A stretch of 64,000 nucleotides of DNA from Streptomyces sp. AJS327 (GTDB lineage Bacteria; Actinomycetota; Actinomycetes; Streptomycetales; Streptomycetaceae): the NCBI RefSeq assembly GCF_013450295.1, contig NZ_SKBR01000001.1, positions 1,810,501 through 1,874,500 on the forward strand, in the 5' to 3' direction. A program made the translations under genes and the position numbers. The notes beneath the pieces were generated by a model. It was not told the DNA's origin. It did no database searches and saw nothing but the letters and a program-made list of their open reading frames with translations. This document shows, piece by piece, positions 46,383 to 56,262 of this stretch. Within the stretch, counting starts at the first letter, position 1; each line of letters opens with the position of its first letter.

Positions 46383-47084
46383 TCAGCCGCCTGTGGCCCG
46401 CGTCACCAGGGCGCGCAGCAGCCGCGGGTCCTCGCCCTCCTCCGGGTGCCACTGCACACCGAGCACGAACCGCCGTGCGTCACGCGGCAGTTCCACCGCC
46501 TCCACCGTCCCGTCCACGGCGTGCGCGGAGGCCACCAGGCCCGTGCCCAGCGCGCCGACCGCCTGGTGGTGGTAGGTCGGCACGGAGACCGGGTCGGGCA
46601 GCACCTCGGCGAGGAGCGTGCCGGGGACGGGCACCACCCGGTGCTCGGTGAACTCCCCGTCCACCGGGCCCCGGTGGCCACTCAGATGCTGGACGAGACC
46701 GCCACCCAGCGCCACGTTCAGCGTCTGCATCCCCCGGCACACGCCGAGCAGCGGCAGGTCCCGCTCCAGCGCGGCCTCGGTGAGGGCCAGTTCCCAGGCG
46801 TCGCGCTCGGGCTGCGGCGGTCCCGTCTCCGGGGCGGCCTCGGCGCCGTACCGGTCCGGGGCGAGGTCCGGGCCGCCCGCGGTGACCAGCCCGTCGAGAC
46901 GCGCCACGGTCTCCGCGGCGCGGGCGGGCGCGTCCGGGGGCAGCAGCACCGCGAGCCCTCCGGCCCGCTGGGTCAGCCGGTGGTAGCCGGCGGGCAGCAG
47001 CGCCGCGGCCCGGTGCCAGACGCCCCAGCGGACGGAGGGCTCCAGATAGGTGCTGACACCGATGAGCGGGCGGGACACGGCCAT
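46383..47084 (-). CDS. Gamma-glutamyl-gamma-aminobutyrate hydrolase-like (class I GATase fold)
   Basis: 233 aa, PuuD/peptidase C26 family. PLIGVSTYLEPSVRWGVW begins the fold, the nucleophile Cys is in LPLLGVCRGMQTLNVALGGGLVQHL near 120, and the His-Glu pair is in VLGVQWHPEEGEDPRL near 215. It would split gamma-glutamyl amides formed by the nearby GS-like ligase and oxidised by the dehydrogenases, releasing glutamate. The ATG at 47084 has GAGGAGA 6 nt upstream. It is downstream of the GntR gene on the same strand, separated by 424 nt with a 12-bp palindrome. Confidence 0.9.
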   Translation of the reverse strand: MAVSRPLIGVSTYLEPSVRWGVWHRAAALLPAGYHRLTQRAGGLAVLLPPDAPARAAETVARLDGLVTAGGPDLAPDRYGAEAAPETGPPQPERDAWELALTEAALERDLPLLGVCRGMQTLNVALGGGLVQHLSGHRGPVDGEFTEHRVVPVPGTLLAEVLPDPVSVPTYHHQAVGALGTGLVASAHAVDGTVEAVELPRDARRFVLGVQWHPEEGEDPRLLRALVTRATGG

Positions 47085-47508
47085 GTCTCTCCTCGGGCGG
47101 CGCGTGCGCCTCGGCGGTGGGGCCGGACACGGCGCGGTACGGGGGCGGTGGTGGGGGCGGCGGCACGAGGGCGGTCGGGGTGGGCCGGGGTGGTCGGACA
47201 GCGGCCGCGACGGTGGGACGGGCGGTGCGGGTGGCACGGGGCGATGGTGCCAGGCGGTGCGCGCCGCCCACCGGACCGCGGCGAGGGCCCGCCGGGCCCC
47301 GGGCGGCCACCTCGGTCAGCGAACGCCCCATCTGCGCCCGCCGGGGAACCGCCGCCACCCCATTGGTATGCCCGGACACCTTTGCGTCGACGCACGGCCC
47401 CGGGCGGACCGCCGCGCCCGGGGCGACGTACCGCCCTGGGGCGGCGGCCCCCACCGGGGCGCGCGGAACGGGGCGCCGGACGGCGACGGGGCGGCACGGG
47501 AGCGGCGG
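47085..47508. promoter_or_regulatory. Gap between GntR gene and hydrolase gene
   Basis: 424 nt without a gene, GC-rich. The one notable element is the perfect 12-bp palindrome TGCGTCGACGCA at 47383-47394 in a relatively AT-rich patch, which could be an operator for the hydrolase gene. Confidence 0.4.
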
Positions 47509-48231
47509 TCAGCTGAGGAAGCCACGGAGCAGCGCCGCGGTGCCCGCGCAGTGCTCCCGGGCGGTGCGGCGCGCCGTCTCGGCGTCCCCCGCGAGGACCG
47601 CGCCCACCAGCGCGGTGTGCTGGTGCTGCGCGTGCTCCAGGTTGCGGACCAACAGCGGGATGCGGTTGAGGAGTTCGTTGAGCGTGGCGCGGACCGCCGC
47701 GTACTGCGCGGTCAGTGAGGGGGAGCCGGCCAGCTCCACCAGGGTGAGGTGGAGGAGGGTGTCGTGGCGCCGGTACTCCGGGAGTTCGGCCTCCCTGGTG
47801 GCCTCCAGCGCACTCCGCAGCCGCGCGGTGTCCGCCGCCGACAGGCCCCGCAGCGCGCAGAGTTCGGCGGCCCCGGTCTCCAGCACCTCGCGGAACCGCA
47901 GGGTGTCCAGCACGTCCACCTCGGCGGGCGCCGCGGACTCCCGGCAGACGGCGCCCTCCCGCACGAAGGTGCCGCCGTACCGCCCGCGCCTGCTCACCAC
48001 CAGACCCTGGTCGGTCAGGACCCTCAGCACGTCCCGCAGGGTGGCCCGGCTCACCCCGAGCAGCCCCGACAACGTCCGCTCCGGGGGGAGCCGTCCACCG
48101 TCCGGCACGATACCGAGCCGGACTATCCGCAGCACCTGCTCCAGCGCCTCCTCGAAGCCGTTGCCCGCCCGCACCGGGCGCAGCACCGCCGACAGCCGGT
48201 CGTGCCCCTCCGCTCCCCGGGTCTGCCCCAA
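47509..48231 (-). CDS. GntR/FadR-family regulator
   Basis: 240 aa. An N-terminal winged HTH (about 20-85: LPPERTLSGLLGVSRATLRDVLRVLTDQGLV) is followed by an FCD/FadR-C all-helical effector domain (about 105-230: FREVLETGAAELCALRG, HDTLLHLTLVELAGSP, EHCAGTAALL). The TTG at 48231 is preceded by GGGGAGGG and gives the usual family length; longer readings contain unlike sequence. It is divergent from the GS-like gene across 121 nt with an operator-like palindrome. It probably represses the amine catabolic genes. Confidence 0.85.
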   Translation of the reverse strand: MGQTRGAEGHDRLSAVLRPVRAGNGFEEALEQVLRIVRLGIVPDGGRLPPERTLSGLLGVSRATLRDVLRVLTDQGLVVSRRGRYGGTFVREGAVCRESAAPAEVDVLDTLRFREVLETGAAELCALRGLSAADTARLRSALEATREAELPEYRRHDTLLHLTLVELAGSPSLTAQYAAVRATLNELLNRIPLLVRNLEHAQHQHTALVGAVLAGDAETARRTAREHCAGTAALLRGFLS

Positions 48232-48292
48232 CGTGCCCTCCCCGGCGCCGACATGCCGACCGGCTCGTCCACCGGCCCACCGCGCGGCCGTC

Positions 48293-48321
48293 TTCCGACA
48301 AAAGGTTGCGGCAACTACCTT
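48293..48321 (+). promoter_or_regulatory. GS-like gene promoter with GntR operator
   Basis: TTCCGA (48293-48298) and TACCTT (48316-48321) are 17 nt apart. The perfect inverted repeat GTTGC-G-GCAAC (48305-48315) fills the spacer, placing a repressor exactly where it would block RNA polymerase. It lies between the divergent GntR gene and the operon it likely controls. Confidence 0.55.
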
Positions 48322-48352
48322 ATGGCTTCCGGCGGATCGACAGGAGGCCCCC

Positions 48353-49720
48353 GTGGCAGACCGCACACCACCGCTCACCGTGGACGCGCTGCGCCGGCTC
48401 GCCGGCGCGGGCGAGATCGACACCGTCGTCCTGGCGTTCACCGACATGCAGGGGCGGTTGCAGGGGAAGCGGTTCGCCGCCGGGCACTTCCTGGACGAGG
48501 TGCTGGAGCACGGCAGCGAGGGCTGCGACTACCTGCTCGCCGTCGATACCGAGATGAACACCGTCCCGGGCTACGAGATGTCCTCCTGGGAGCGCGGCTA
48601 CGGGGATTTCGCGATCCACGGCGACACCGCCACGCTGCGCCGCCTGCCCTGGCTGGACGGCACCGCGCTGCTGCTCGCCGACCTCGCCTGGCTGGACGGC
48701 TCGCCGGTGGCCGCCTCCCCCCGCCAGATACTCCGGCGCCAGCTGGACCGGCTCGCCGAACGCGGCTGGAGCGCCCAGGTCGGCACCGAGCTGGAGTTCA
48801 TGCTCTTCCAGGACACCTACGAACAGGCGTGGGACGCCGGCTACCGGGGCCTGACCCCCGCCAACCGGTACAACGTCGACTACTCGATCCTCGGCGGAGC
48901 CCGGGTGGAGCCGCTGCTGCGCCGCATCCGCAACGGCATGGCGGGCGCCGGGCTGACCGTGGAGTCCGCGAAGGGCGAGTGCAACCGTGGCCAGCACGAG
49001 ATCACCTTCCGGTACGCGGACGCGCTGACCACCTGCGACCAGCACTCCCTCTACAAGACCGGCGCCAAGGAGATCGCCGCCCAGCACGGCAGCGCGCTCA
49101 CCTTCATGGCCAAGTACGACGAGCGCGAGGGCAACTCCTGCCACATCCACCTGTCCCTGCGGGACGAGGCGGACGAGCCGGTGCTGGCCGACGCGTCGGC
49201 GCCCCGGGGCATGTCCGCCACCATGCGGCACTTCCTGGCCGGGCAGCTCGCGGTGCTGCCCGAACTCACCCTGCTGTACGCGCCGAACATCAACTCCTAC
49301 AAGCGCTTCCGCCCCGGCAGCTTCGCGCCGACCGCCGTGGCCTGGGGCCCCGACAACCGCACCTGCGCCCTGCGCGTGGTGGGCCGGGGGCGCGCGCACC
49401 GGCTGGAGAACCGGGTGCCCGGCGGGGACGTCAACCCCTACCTGGCGGTGGCCGCGATGATCGCCGCCGGGCTGTACGGCGTCGACCAGCGGCTGGAGCC
49501 GCCGCCCGCGTGCACCGGGAACGCCTACGCGGGAGACGCCCGGCGGGTCCCCGGCACCCTGCGGGAGGCGGCCGGACTCTGGGAGGCGAGCGCCTTCCCC
49601 CGCGAGGTGTTCGGCGAGGAGGTCGCCGCGCACTACCTCACCATGGCCCGGGTGGAACTGGACGCCTACGACAGCGCCGTGACGGACTGGGAGCGGTACC
49701 GCTCCTTCGAGCGGATGTGA
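48353..49720 (+). CDS. glnA4: Glutamine synthetase-like gamma-glutamyl-amine ligase
   Basis: 455 aa. The GS N-domain (IDTVVLAFTDMQGRLQGKRF) and catalytic domain are present: GTELEFMLFQDTYEQAW, ESAKGECNRGQHEI, FMAKYDEREGNSCHIHLSL and RVVGRGRAHRLENRVPGGDVNPY. It belongs to the GlnA-like group that glutamylates amines rather than ammonia. The neighbourhood (GntR, hydrolase, aldehyde dehydrogenase, SDR) matches the S. coelicolor GlnA4 locus, whose product I recall as gamma-glutamylethanolamide synthetase. Ethanolamine as substrate is thus inferred by synteny. The GTG at 48353 has AGGAGG 6 nt upstream. Confidence 0.85.
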   Translation: MADRTPPLTVDALRRLAGAGEIDTVVLAFTDMQGRLQGKRFAAGHFLDEVLEHGSEGCDYLLAVDTEMNTVPGYEMSSWERGYGDFAIHGDTATLRRLPWLDGTALLLADLAWLDGSPVAASPRQILRRQLDRLAERGWSAQVGTELEFMLFQDTYEQAWDAGYRGLTPANRYNVDYSILGGARVEPLLRRIRNGMAGAGLTVESAKGECNRGQHEITFRYADALTTCDQHSLYKTGAKEIAAQHGSALTFMAKYDEREGNSCHIHLSLRDEADEPVLADASAPRGMSATMRHFLAGQLAVLPELTLLYAPNINSYKRFRPGSFAPTAVAWGPDNRTCALRVVGRGRAHRLENRVPGGDVNPYLAVAAMIAAGLYGVDQRLEPPPACTGNAYAGDARRVPGTLREAAGLWEASAFPREVFGEEVAAHYLTMARVELDAYDSAVTDWERYRSFERM

Positions 49721-49728
49721 GGAGCCCC

Positions 49729-51099
49729 GTGGAATCCGAACTCCAGGTGGTCAACCCGGCGACCGAGGAGGTGATCGCCTCCGTCCCCACCGCCACCCGG
49801 CGGGACGTGGAGGAGGCCGTCGCCCGGGCACACGGCGCCCAGGCCCGCTGGTCGGCGCTGGCACCCGCCGAACGGGCCCGGCTGCTACGCCGGTTCGCCA
49901 CCGTCGTCGACGAACACCGCGAGGAACTGGCCTGGTTGGAGGTGCGGGAGGCCGGGCACCCGGTGACGAACGCGCGCTGGGAGGCGGGCAACGTCCGTGA
50001 CCTGCTGGACTACTGCGCGGGCGGGGTGGAGCGGCTGAACGGTGCCCAGATCCCCGTCGCCGGGGGCGTCGACCTCACCTTCGCCGAACCGCTCGGCGTG
50101 GTCGCCGTCATCGCCCCGTGGAACTTCCCGATGCCGGTGGCCGCGTGGGGCAGCGCGCCCGCGCTCGCCGCCGGGAACGCGGTGATCCTCAAACCGGCCG
50201 AGCAGACCCCGCTGACGGCCCTGCGGCTGGCCGGACTCGCCCGCGAGGCGGAGCTGCCCGAGGGGCTGTTCCAGGTCCTGCCGGGTGAGGGGCCGGTGGC
50301 GGGTGCCGCCCTGGTGGAACACCCCGGAGTGGCCAAGGTGGTCTTCACCGGGTCGACCGCGGTCGGCAGGGAGATCATGGCCAGGTGCGCCGGCACGGTG
50401 AAGCGCGTCACCCTCGAACTCGGCGGCAAGAGCCCGAACATCGTCTTCGCCGACGCCGACCTGGAGCGGGCCGCCGCCACCGCCCCGGGCGCCTTCCTCG
50501 ACAACACCGGCCAGGACTGCTGCGCCCGCTCCCGCATCCTGGTGCAACGCACCGCGTACGACCGGTTCCTGGAGCTGCTGGAGCCCGCCGTGCGGGCGGT
50601 CTCCGTGGGCGACCCCGCCCAACCGGCCACCGCCATGGGCCCGTTGATCTCCCGGGCGCAGCGCGACCGGGTCAGCGGCTTCGTCCCGGCCGACGCGCCG
50701 GTCCTCATCCGCGGAACCGCCCCGGAGGGCCCCGGCTTCTGGTACCCGGCGACGGTCCTGGAGGGCAGACCCGGCGAACCCGCCACCGAGCAGGAGGTCT
50801 TCGGGCCGGTCGCCGTCGTCCTCCCCTTCGAGGACGAGGCGGAGGCCGTCACCCTCGCCAACGCCACCCCGTACGGTCTCGCCGCCTCGCTCTGGACGAG
50901 GGACACGGCGCGCGCCCTGCGGGTCTCCCGCGCGGTGCGGGCGGGCAACCTCTCCGTCAACTCGCACAGCGCCGTGCGCTACGCCACGCCCTTCGGCGGC
51001 TACCAGCAGTCCGGCCTGGGGCGGGAGTTGGGACCGGACGCGCTCGCCGCCTTCACCGAGACCAAGAACGTCTTCATCAGCACCGAGGAGCAGCAGTGA
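49729..51099 (+). CDS. NAD(P)-dependent aldehyde dehydrogenase
   Basis: 456 aa. ALDH superfamily blocks are VIAPWNFPMPVAAWGSAPALAAGNAVILKPAEQTP (N-W-N and the coenzyme Lys), FTGSTAVGREIM, VTLELGGKSPNIVF with the general-base Glu, DNTGQDCCARSR with the catalytic Cys, and QEVFGPVAVVLPF. It would oxidise a gamma-glutamyl aldehyde to the acid. The GTG at 49729 has GAGGAG overlapping the GS-like stop, 8 nt downstream of it. It overlaps the following SDR gene by 4 nt. Confidence 0.93.
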   Translation: MESELQVVNPATEEVIASVPTATRRDVEEAVARAHGAQARWSALAPAERARLLRRFATVVDEHREELAWLEVREAGHPVTNARWEAGNVRDLLDYCAGGVERLNGAQIPVAGGVDLTFAEPLGVVAVIAPWNFPMPVAAWGSAPALAAGNAVILKPAEQTPLTALRLAGLAREAELPEGLFQVLPGEGPVAGAALVEHPGVAKVVFTGSTAVGREIMARCAGTVKRVTLELGGKSPNIVFADADLERAAATAPGAFLDNTGQDCCARSRILVQRTAYDRFLELLEPAVRAVSVGDPAQPATAMGPLISRAQRDRVSGFVPADAPVLIRGTAPEGPGFWYPATVLEGRPGEPATEQEVFGPVAVVLPFEDEAEAVTLANATPYGLAASLWTRDTARALRVSRAVRAGNLSVNSHSAVRYATPFGGYQQSGLGRELGPDALAAFTETKNVFISTEEQQ

Positions 51100-51893
51100 C
51101 CGAGCGGACAGCGCCCCAGGACCCACGGTGCCGACGGCTGACCGGCCGCACCGCCGTGGTCACCGGCGCGGGCAGCGGGATCGGGCTGGCGTCCGCCCGG
51201 CGGCTGGCCGCCGAGGGGGCGAACGTGGTCTGCGCCGACGTGGACGACCAACGCGGCGCGGCGGCGGCCGAGCTGACCGGCGGCCGGTACGTCCACGCGG
51301 ACGTGACCGACCGGGAACAGGTCGAGGCGCTGTTCGCGGAGGCCCACGCGGTCTACGGCTCGGTCGACGTCGCGTTCAACAACGCGGGCATCTCCCCACC
51401 GGACGACGACTCGATCCTCACCACCGGACTGGACGCCTGGGAACGCGTGCAGCGCACCAACCTCACCTCGGTGTACCTCTGTTGCCAGGCGGCGCTGCCC
51501 TACATGCGGGCGCGGGGGCGCGGTTCCATCATCAACACCGCCTCCTTCGTCGCCGTACTGGGTGCCGCCACCTCCCAGATCAGCTACACCGCCTCCAAGG
51601 GCGGGGTGCTGGCGATGTCGAGGGAACTCGGCGTGCAGTTCGCCCGGGAGGGCATCCGGGTCAACGCGCTGTGCCCCGGACCGGTCAACACCCCGCTGCT
51701 CAAGGAGCTTTTCGCGAAGGACCCGGAGCGGGCCCAGCGGCGGCTGGTGCACGTGCCGGTCGGCAGGTTCGCGGAGCCCGAGGAGATCGCCGCCGCGGTC
51801 GCCTTCCTCGCCAGCGACGACGCCTCCTTCGTCAACGCGGCGGACTTCCTCGTCGACGGCGGTATCTCCGGCGCCTACGTCACGCCCCTCTGA
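51096..51893 (+). CDS. Short-chain dehydrogenase/reductase
   Basis: 265 aa. The Rossmann motif TGAGSGIG is near residue 24, NNAG near 90, catalytic Ser in IINTASFVAVLG, the YTASK motif (Tyr-X-X-X-Lys) near 164, and the C-terminal FLVDGGISGAYV. In the pathway it would oxidise the alcohol group of the gamma-glutamylated amino-alcohol before the aldehyde dehydrogenase acts. The GTG at 51096 overlaps the aldehyde dehydrogenase stop (GTGA), indicating coupled translation. Confidence 0.93.
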   Translation: MTERTAPQDPRCRRLTGRTAVVTGAGSGIGLASARRLAAEGANVVCADVDDQRGAAAAELTGGRYVHADVTDREQVEALFAEAHAVYGSVDVAFNNAGISPPDDDSILTTGLDAWERVQRTNLTSVYLCCQAALPYMRARGRGSIINTASFVAVLGAATSQISYTASKGGVLAMSRELGVQFAREGIRVNALCPGPVNTPLLKELFAKDPERAQRRLVHVPVGRFAEPEEIAAAVAFLASDDASFVNAADFLVDGGISGAYVTPL

Positions 51894-52167
51894 CCTCCCC
51901 CGACCCGGCGCGCGCCCGGCACCCCGGCCGTGCTCGGGCCCGCCGGGACTGAGCGGGACCGACGGGGACTGACCGGGGCTGACCGGGGACGGACGGCGCC
52001 GCTCCCCGGGTCCGAGCGGGGCGGGCGTCGCACGGATGGACTCGCCCCGGGGGCGCGGGCCCCGCACCCGCGCCTACGGTGCAGATCCCTGTAGTCCCAG
52101 GCGTACGCGCGCCGCACCCACCGGCGCGGGTGCGCGCGGCCCGTCCGCCGACCTCCGGGAGGGCGCC

Positions 52168-53454
<1,287 letters not shown>

Positions 53455-53638
53455 CCCACCCGCTGAGCGGCCCCAACCCCGCCGCCCCGCGCCCCCGTCG
53501 CCCCGGCGTCCGCCGAACGGACCCACGCAGCACGCCGGTTGACGGAGCCCGAGCCGCGCCCCGGCGGACGGGACACCGGGCTCCGGGCCCCAACAGCCCG
53601 CCGGTGCCCCGGTGTTCCGGTGACATAGGCTGCGGCCC

Positions 53639-54784
53639 GTGAGCATGACGACCCCGCCGGGCTGGTATCCGGATCCGTGGCGGACCGGGGCACCACCGTG
53701 CGAGCGGTGGTGGGACGGCGGGTCCTGGAGCGCGTCCACCCGCGCCCCCGGCCCGCGCCCGGAGCCCGGCCCCGCGGCGGCCCCGGAACCGTGGACACAC
53801 CCTCCGGGCCCTCCGCACGCGGCGGCCGTGGGTCCCTCGTCCCCGGCGGCGCCGTACGCCGCGCCGTACGCCGTGCCCGTGCCGTACCCCCCGCCGCCCC
53901 GGCACCGCGTCGGGCGGGCGCCGTTCGTCGCCGGGCTGGTCGGCGTCGTGGTGCTGGCGGTCGCGCTGGTGGTGGGGGCCGTGCTGCTCGTCGCCGGGAC
54001 GGACGGGGGCGCGGACGACGCGCGCGCACCGGGACCGGGAACGGAACGCCCCGAGGACGACCGGGGCCCGTGGGCCGACCCGTGGAGCCACGACGGTCCG
54101 GACGCACCCGACGCCACCGGCCCCGACGGCCACCCGCGGCCCGACGACCCCGGAGCGGAGGCGCCCCCCGCGCCGGACGGCCGGGACCCCCGGGCCACAC
54201 CCGCGCCGGACGGCGGCGCGCTGCCCGCCACCGGCCTGCGCCTCCCCCTGCTGGCGGGCTGGCAGCGCGCGCCGGGCGCGGACGGGGCGCTGGTCAGCGC
54301 CGCGCCCTACCGCTGTCCCACCGGGGGAGCGGTGACCCGGCCGGACGCGGGCACCGCCACCGGGGACACCGGCTGCGCCCGGGCCGCCGCGCTGCTCGTC
54401 GACCCCGGGAGCGCGGCGGCGGGCCGCGCCCCGCGCGAGGTGGCCGCCGCGGACGTACGGGCGCACGCCGCGCGGGCCGCCCGGGCGGGCGGCGGCACGA
54501 TGACCGGCCACTCGGTGCGCGCGGCGGGCCCGGTACCCGTCGCGGGCGGTGTGGGGCACCGGCTTCGCTGGCGGATCGAGCGGCGGTCCGCTCCGGACCG
54601 CTACGTCGAGTCGACGGCCTTCCACCACCCGGACGGCTCCGGTCGCGTCCTGGTGCTCCGCGCCGAACTCGACGTGCACCCGGACGCGCCGCCGCCCCGG
54701 GACCTGGACCGGTTACGCGGCGGCGTCCACGCCGTGCCCCCGCCCCGCGACGGCCCCCCGGCCCGCGTCCGGCACGGCGCCTGA
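53639..54784 (+). CDS. DUF2510 membrane protein
   Basis: 381 aa. An N-terminal DUF2510 domain (TPPGWYPDPWRTGAPPCERWWDGGSWS, residues 5-31) is followed by a Pro-rich cytosolic linker. One transmembrane helix (AGLVGVVVLAVALVVGAVLLVAG, about 102-124) comes next, then a disordered Asp/Pro/Gly stretch and a C-terminal extracellular domain (about 200-370) of unknown fold with several Cys. The GTG at 53639 is 7 nt after TAGGCT (53626-53631), a leaderless pattern. Function unknown. Confidence 0.8.
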   Translation: MSMTTPPGWYPDPWRTGAPPCERWWDGGSWSASTRAPGPRPEPGPAAAPEPWTHPPGPPHAAAVGPSSPAAPYAAPYAVPVPYPPPPRHRVGRAPFVAGLVGVVVLAVALVVGAVLLVAGTDGGADDARAPGPGTERPEDDRGPWADPWSHDGPDAPDATGPDGHPRPDDPGAEAPPAPDGRDPRATPAPDGGALPATGLRLPLLAGWQRAPGADGALVSAAPYRCPTGGAVTRPDAGTATGDTGCARAAALLVDPGSAAAGRAPREVAAADVRAHAARAARAGGGTMTGHSVRAAGPVPVAGGVGHRLRWRIERRSAPDRYVESTAFHHPDGSGRVLVLRAELDVHPDAPPPRDLDRLRGGVHAVPPPRDGPPARVRHGA

Positions 54785-54848
54785 CGCGGCGTCGGCGACG
54801 GGAGGACCCGGGAGCCCCGGGCACTCTGCGGTCACAGGAAGGCGGCGG

Positions 54849-56063
54849 TCACAGGAAGGCGTGGCCCTCGCCCCGGTACGTCGGCACGGTGGCGGTCACC
54901 CGGTCCCCCTCCACGAGGTGGAGCCGCGCGAACCGCTCACACAACTCGCCCGCCTTGGCGTGCCGGAACCAGACCCGGTCGCCGATCAGCAGGTCGTCCG
55001 CCGCCGTGCCGAGCAGCGGCGTCTGCACCTCGCCCGGCCCCTCCTGGGGGTCGTAGCGCAGCCCGGCCGGAAGGTAGGGCTGCGGCAGCCGGTCGGCGCC
55101 GGACACCCCGGAGGCCGGGTAGCCGCCCCCGAGCACGGTGACCACCCCCACGCCCGGCCTGCGGACCACCGGCAGCGCGAACAGCGCGGCCGGACGGGCC
55201 ACGGCGGAGCGGTAGTGGTCGAACAGCCGGGGCTGGTAGAGACCGGAGCCCGCGGCGATCTCCGTCACCGCGTCCTCGGCGGTCGTGCGGTGGACGCTGC
55301 CGGTGCCGCCGCCGTTCACGAAGTCCAGGCCCGGCGCCACCGCCCGCACCGCCCGTACGGCGGCGGCTCGCCGCACGGCCAGCTCCCGCAGCGCCACCGA
55401 CTGCATCAGCCGCACCGCGCCGGAGCGCAGCGGGCTGCCCGGCACCGCGTCGCCGACGCCCGCGACGTGCGCCTCGTACGCCATCATGCCGACCAGCCGG
55501 AAGCCCGGCCGGCGCACCACCGTCCGCGCCAGCTCGGCCAGCGCGGCGGGCGCGTGCAGGGGGGACCGCCGGGCGCCGATCCGTACGCGTCCGCCCAGCA
55601 GCCGCAGGGAGGTGTCCAGTTCGAGACAGACCCGGATCTCCTCGCGCCCGCCCGCCCGTGCGGCGTCGATCAGGTCCAGCTGTGCCGGGTCGTCGACCAT
55701 CACGGTCACGGCGGCGGCCAGCCCGGGATCGGCCGCCAGCTCCGCGAAGCCCGCCCGGTCGGCCGAGGGGTAGGCCAGCAGCACGTCCCCGACGCCGGAG
55801 CGGGCCAGCCACAGGGACTCGGCGAGCGTGAAGCTCAGCACTCCCTCGAAGCCGTCCCGGGACAGCACCCGTTCCAGCAGGGCCCGGCAGCGCACCGACT
55901 TGGTCGCCACCCGGATCGGCTTGCCCGCGGCCCGGCGGACGAGGGCGTCCGCGTTGGCGTCGAAGGCGGCCAGGTCGACCAGCGCGAGCGGGGCGTCCAG
56001 ACCGGCGGTCGCGCGGTCGTACCGGGCACGGTCCGCCCCGAGGGCGGCAGACGAATCGAACAC
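54849..56063 (-). CDS. PLP-dependent alanine racemase-like protein (amino acid deaminase/aldolase)
   Basis: 404 aa with an alanine racemase N-domain-type barrel. DAPLALVDLAAFDANADALVRRAAGKPIRVATKSVRC carries the PLP Lys in RVATKSVRC near residue 55. MMAYEAHVAG, FVNGGGTGSVHRT and the C-terminal metal-binding candidates GDRVWFRHAKAGELCERF follow. This resembles D-threonine aldolase/D-serine dehydratase-like fold III enzymes. The reaction is not settled by sequence. The GTG at 56063 is the only good start before the conserved domain, with no strong ribosome site. Confidence 0.82.
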   Translation of the reverse strand: MFDSSAALGADRARYDRATAGLDAPLALVDLAAFDANADALVRRAAGKPIRVATKSVRCRALLERVLSRDGFEGVLSFTLAESLWLARSGVGDVLLAYPSADRAGFAELAADPGLAAAVTVMVDDPAQLDLIDAARAGGREEIRVCLELDTSLRLLGGRVRIGARRSPLHAPAALAELARTVVRRPGFRLVGMMAYEAHVAGVGDAVPGSPLRSGAVRLMQSVALRELAVRRAAAVRAVRAVAPGLDFVNGGGTGSVHRTTAEDAVTEIAAGSGLYQPRLFDHYRSAVARPAALFALPVVRRPGVGVVTVLGGGYPASGVSGADRLPQPYLPAGLRYDPQEGPGEVQTPLLGTAADDLLIGDRVWFRHAKAGELCERFARLHLVEGDRVTATVPTYRGEGHAFL

Positions 56064-56262
56064 ACGGGCAGCTTGCCAGACCCCGGGGGAGCGGCACAGC
56101 CCACCCCGGTCGTCTCGACTCCGGCTTGCCGTCCCTCCCTGGTCGCCCCGTAGAGTGACGCAGCACACCGCGTCACGACGGCCCGTGGTGTGCTTTCCGA
56201 CACGAACCGGCGAGCCCCGGAACGGCATTCGTACGGGGGGAGCCGTGCGGGAGGGGTTCGCA

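Noticed and set aside
55828..56262. Upstream extension of the Pro-rich membrane protein
   Set aside because: The extension is antisense to the PLP-enzyme gene and unlike the rest of the protein. A good ribosome site lies before 56263.
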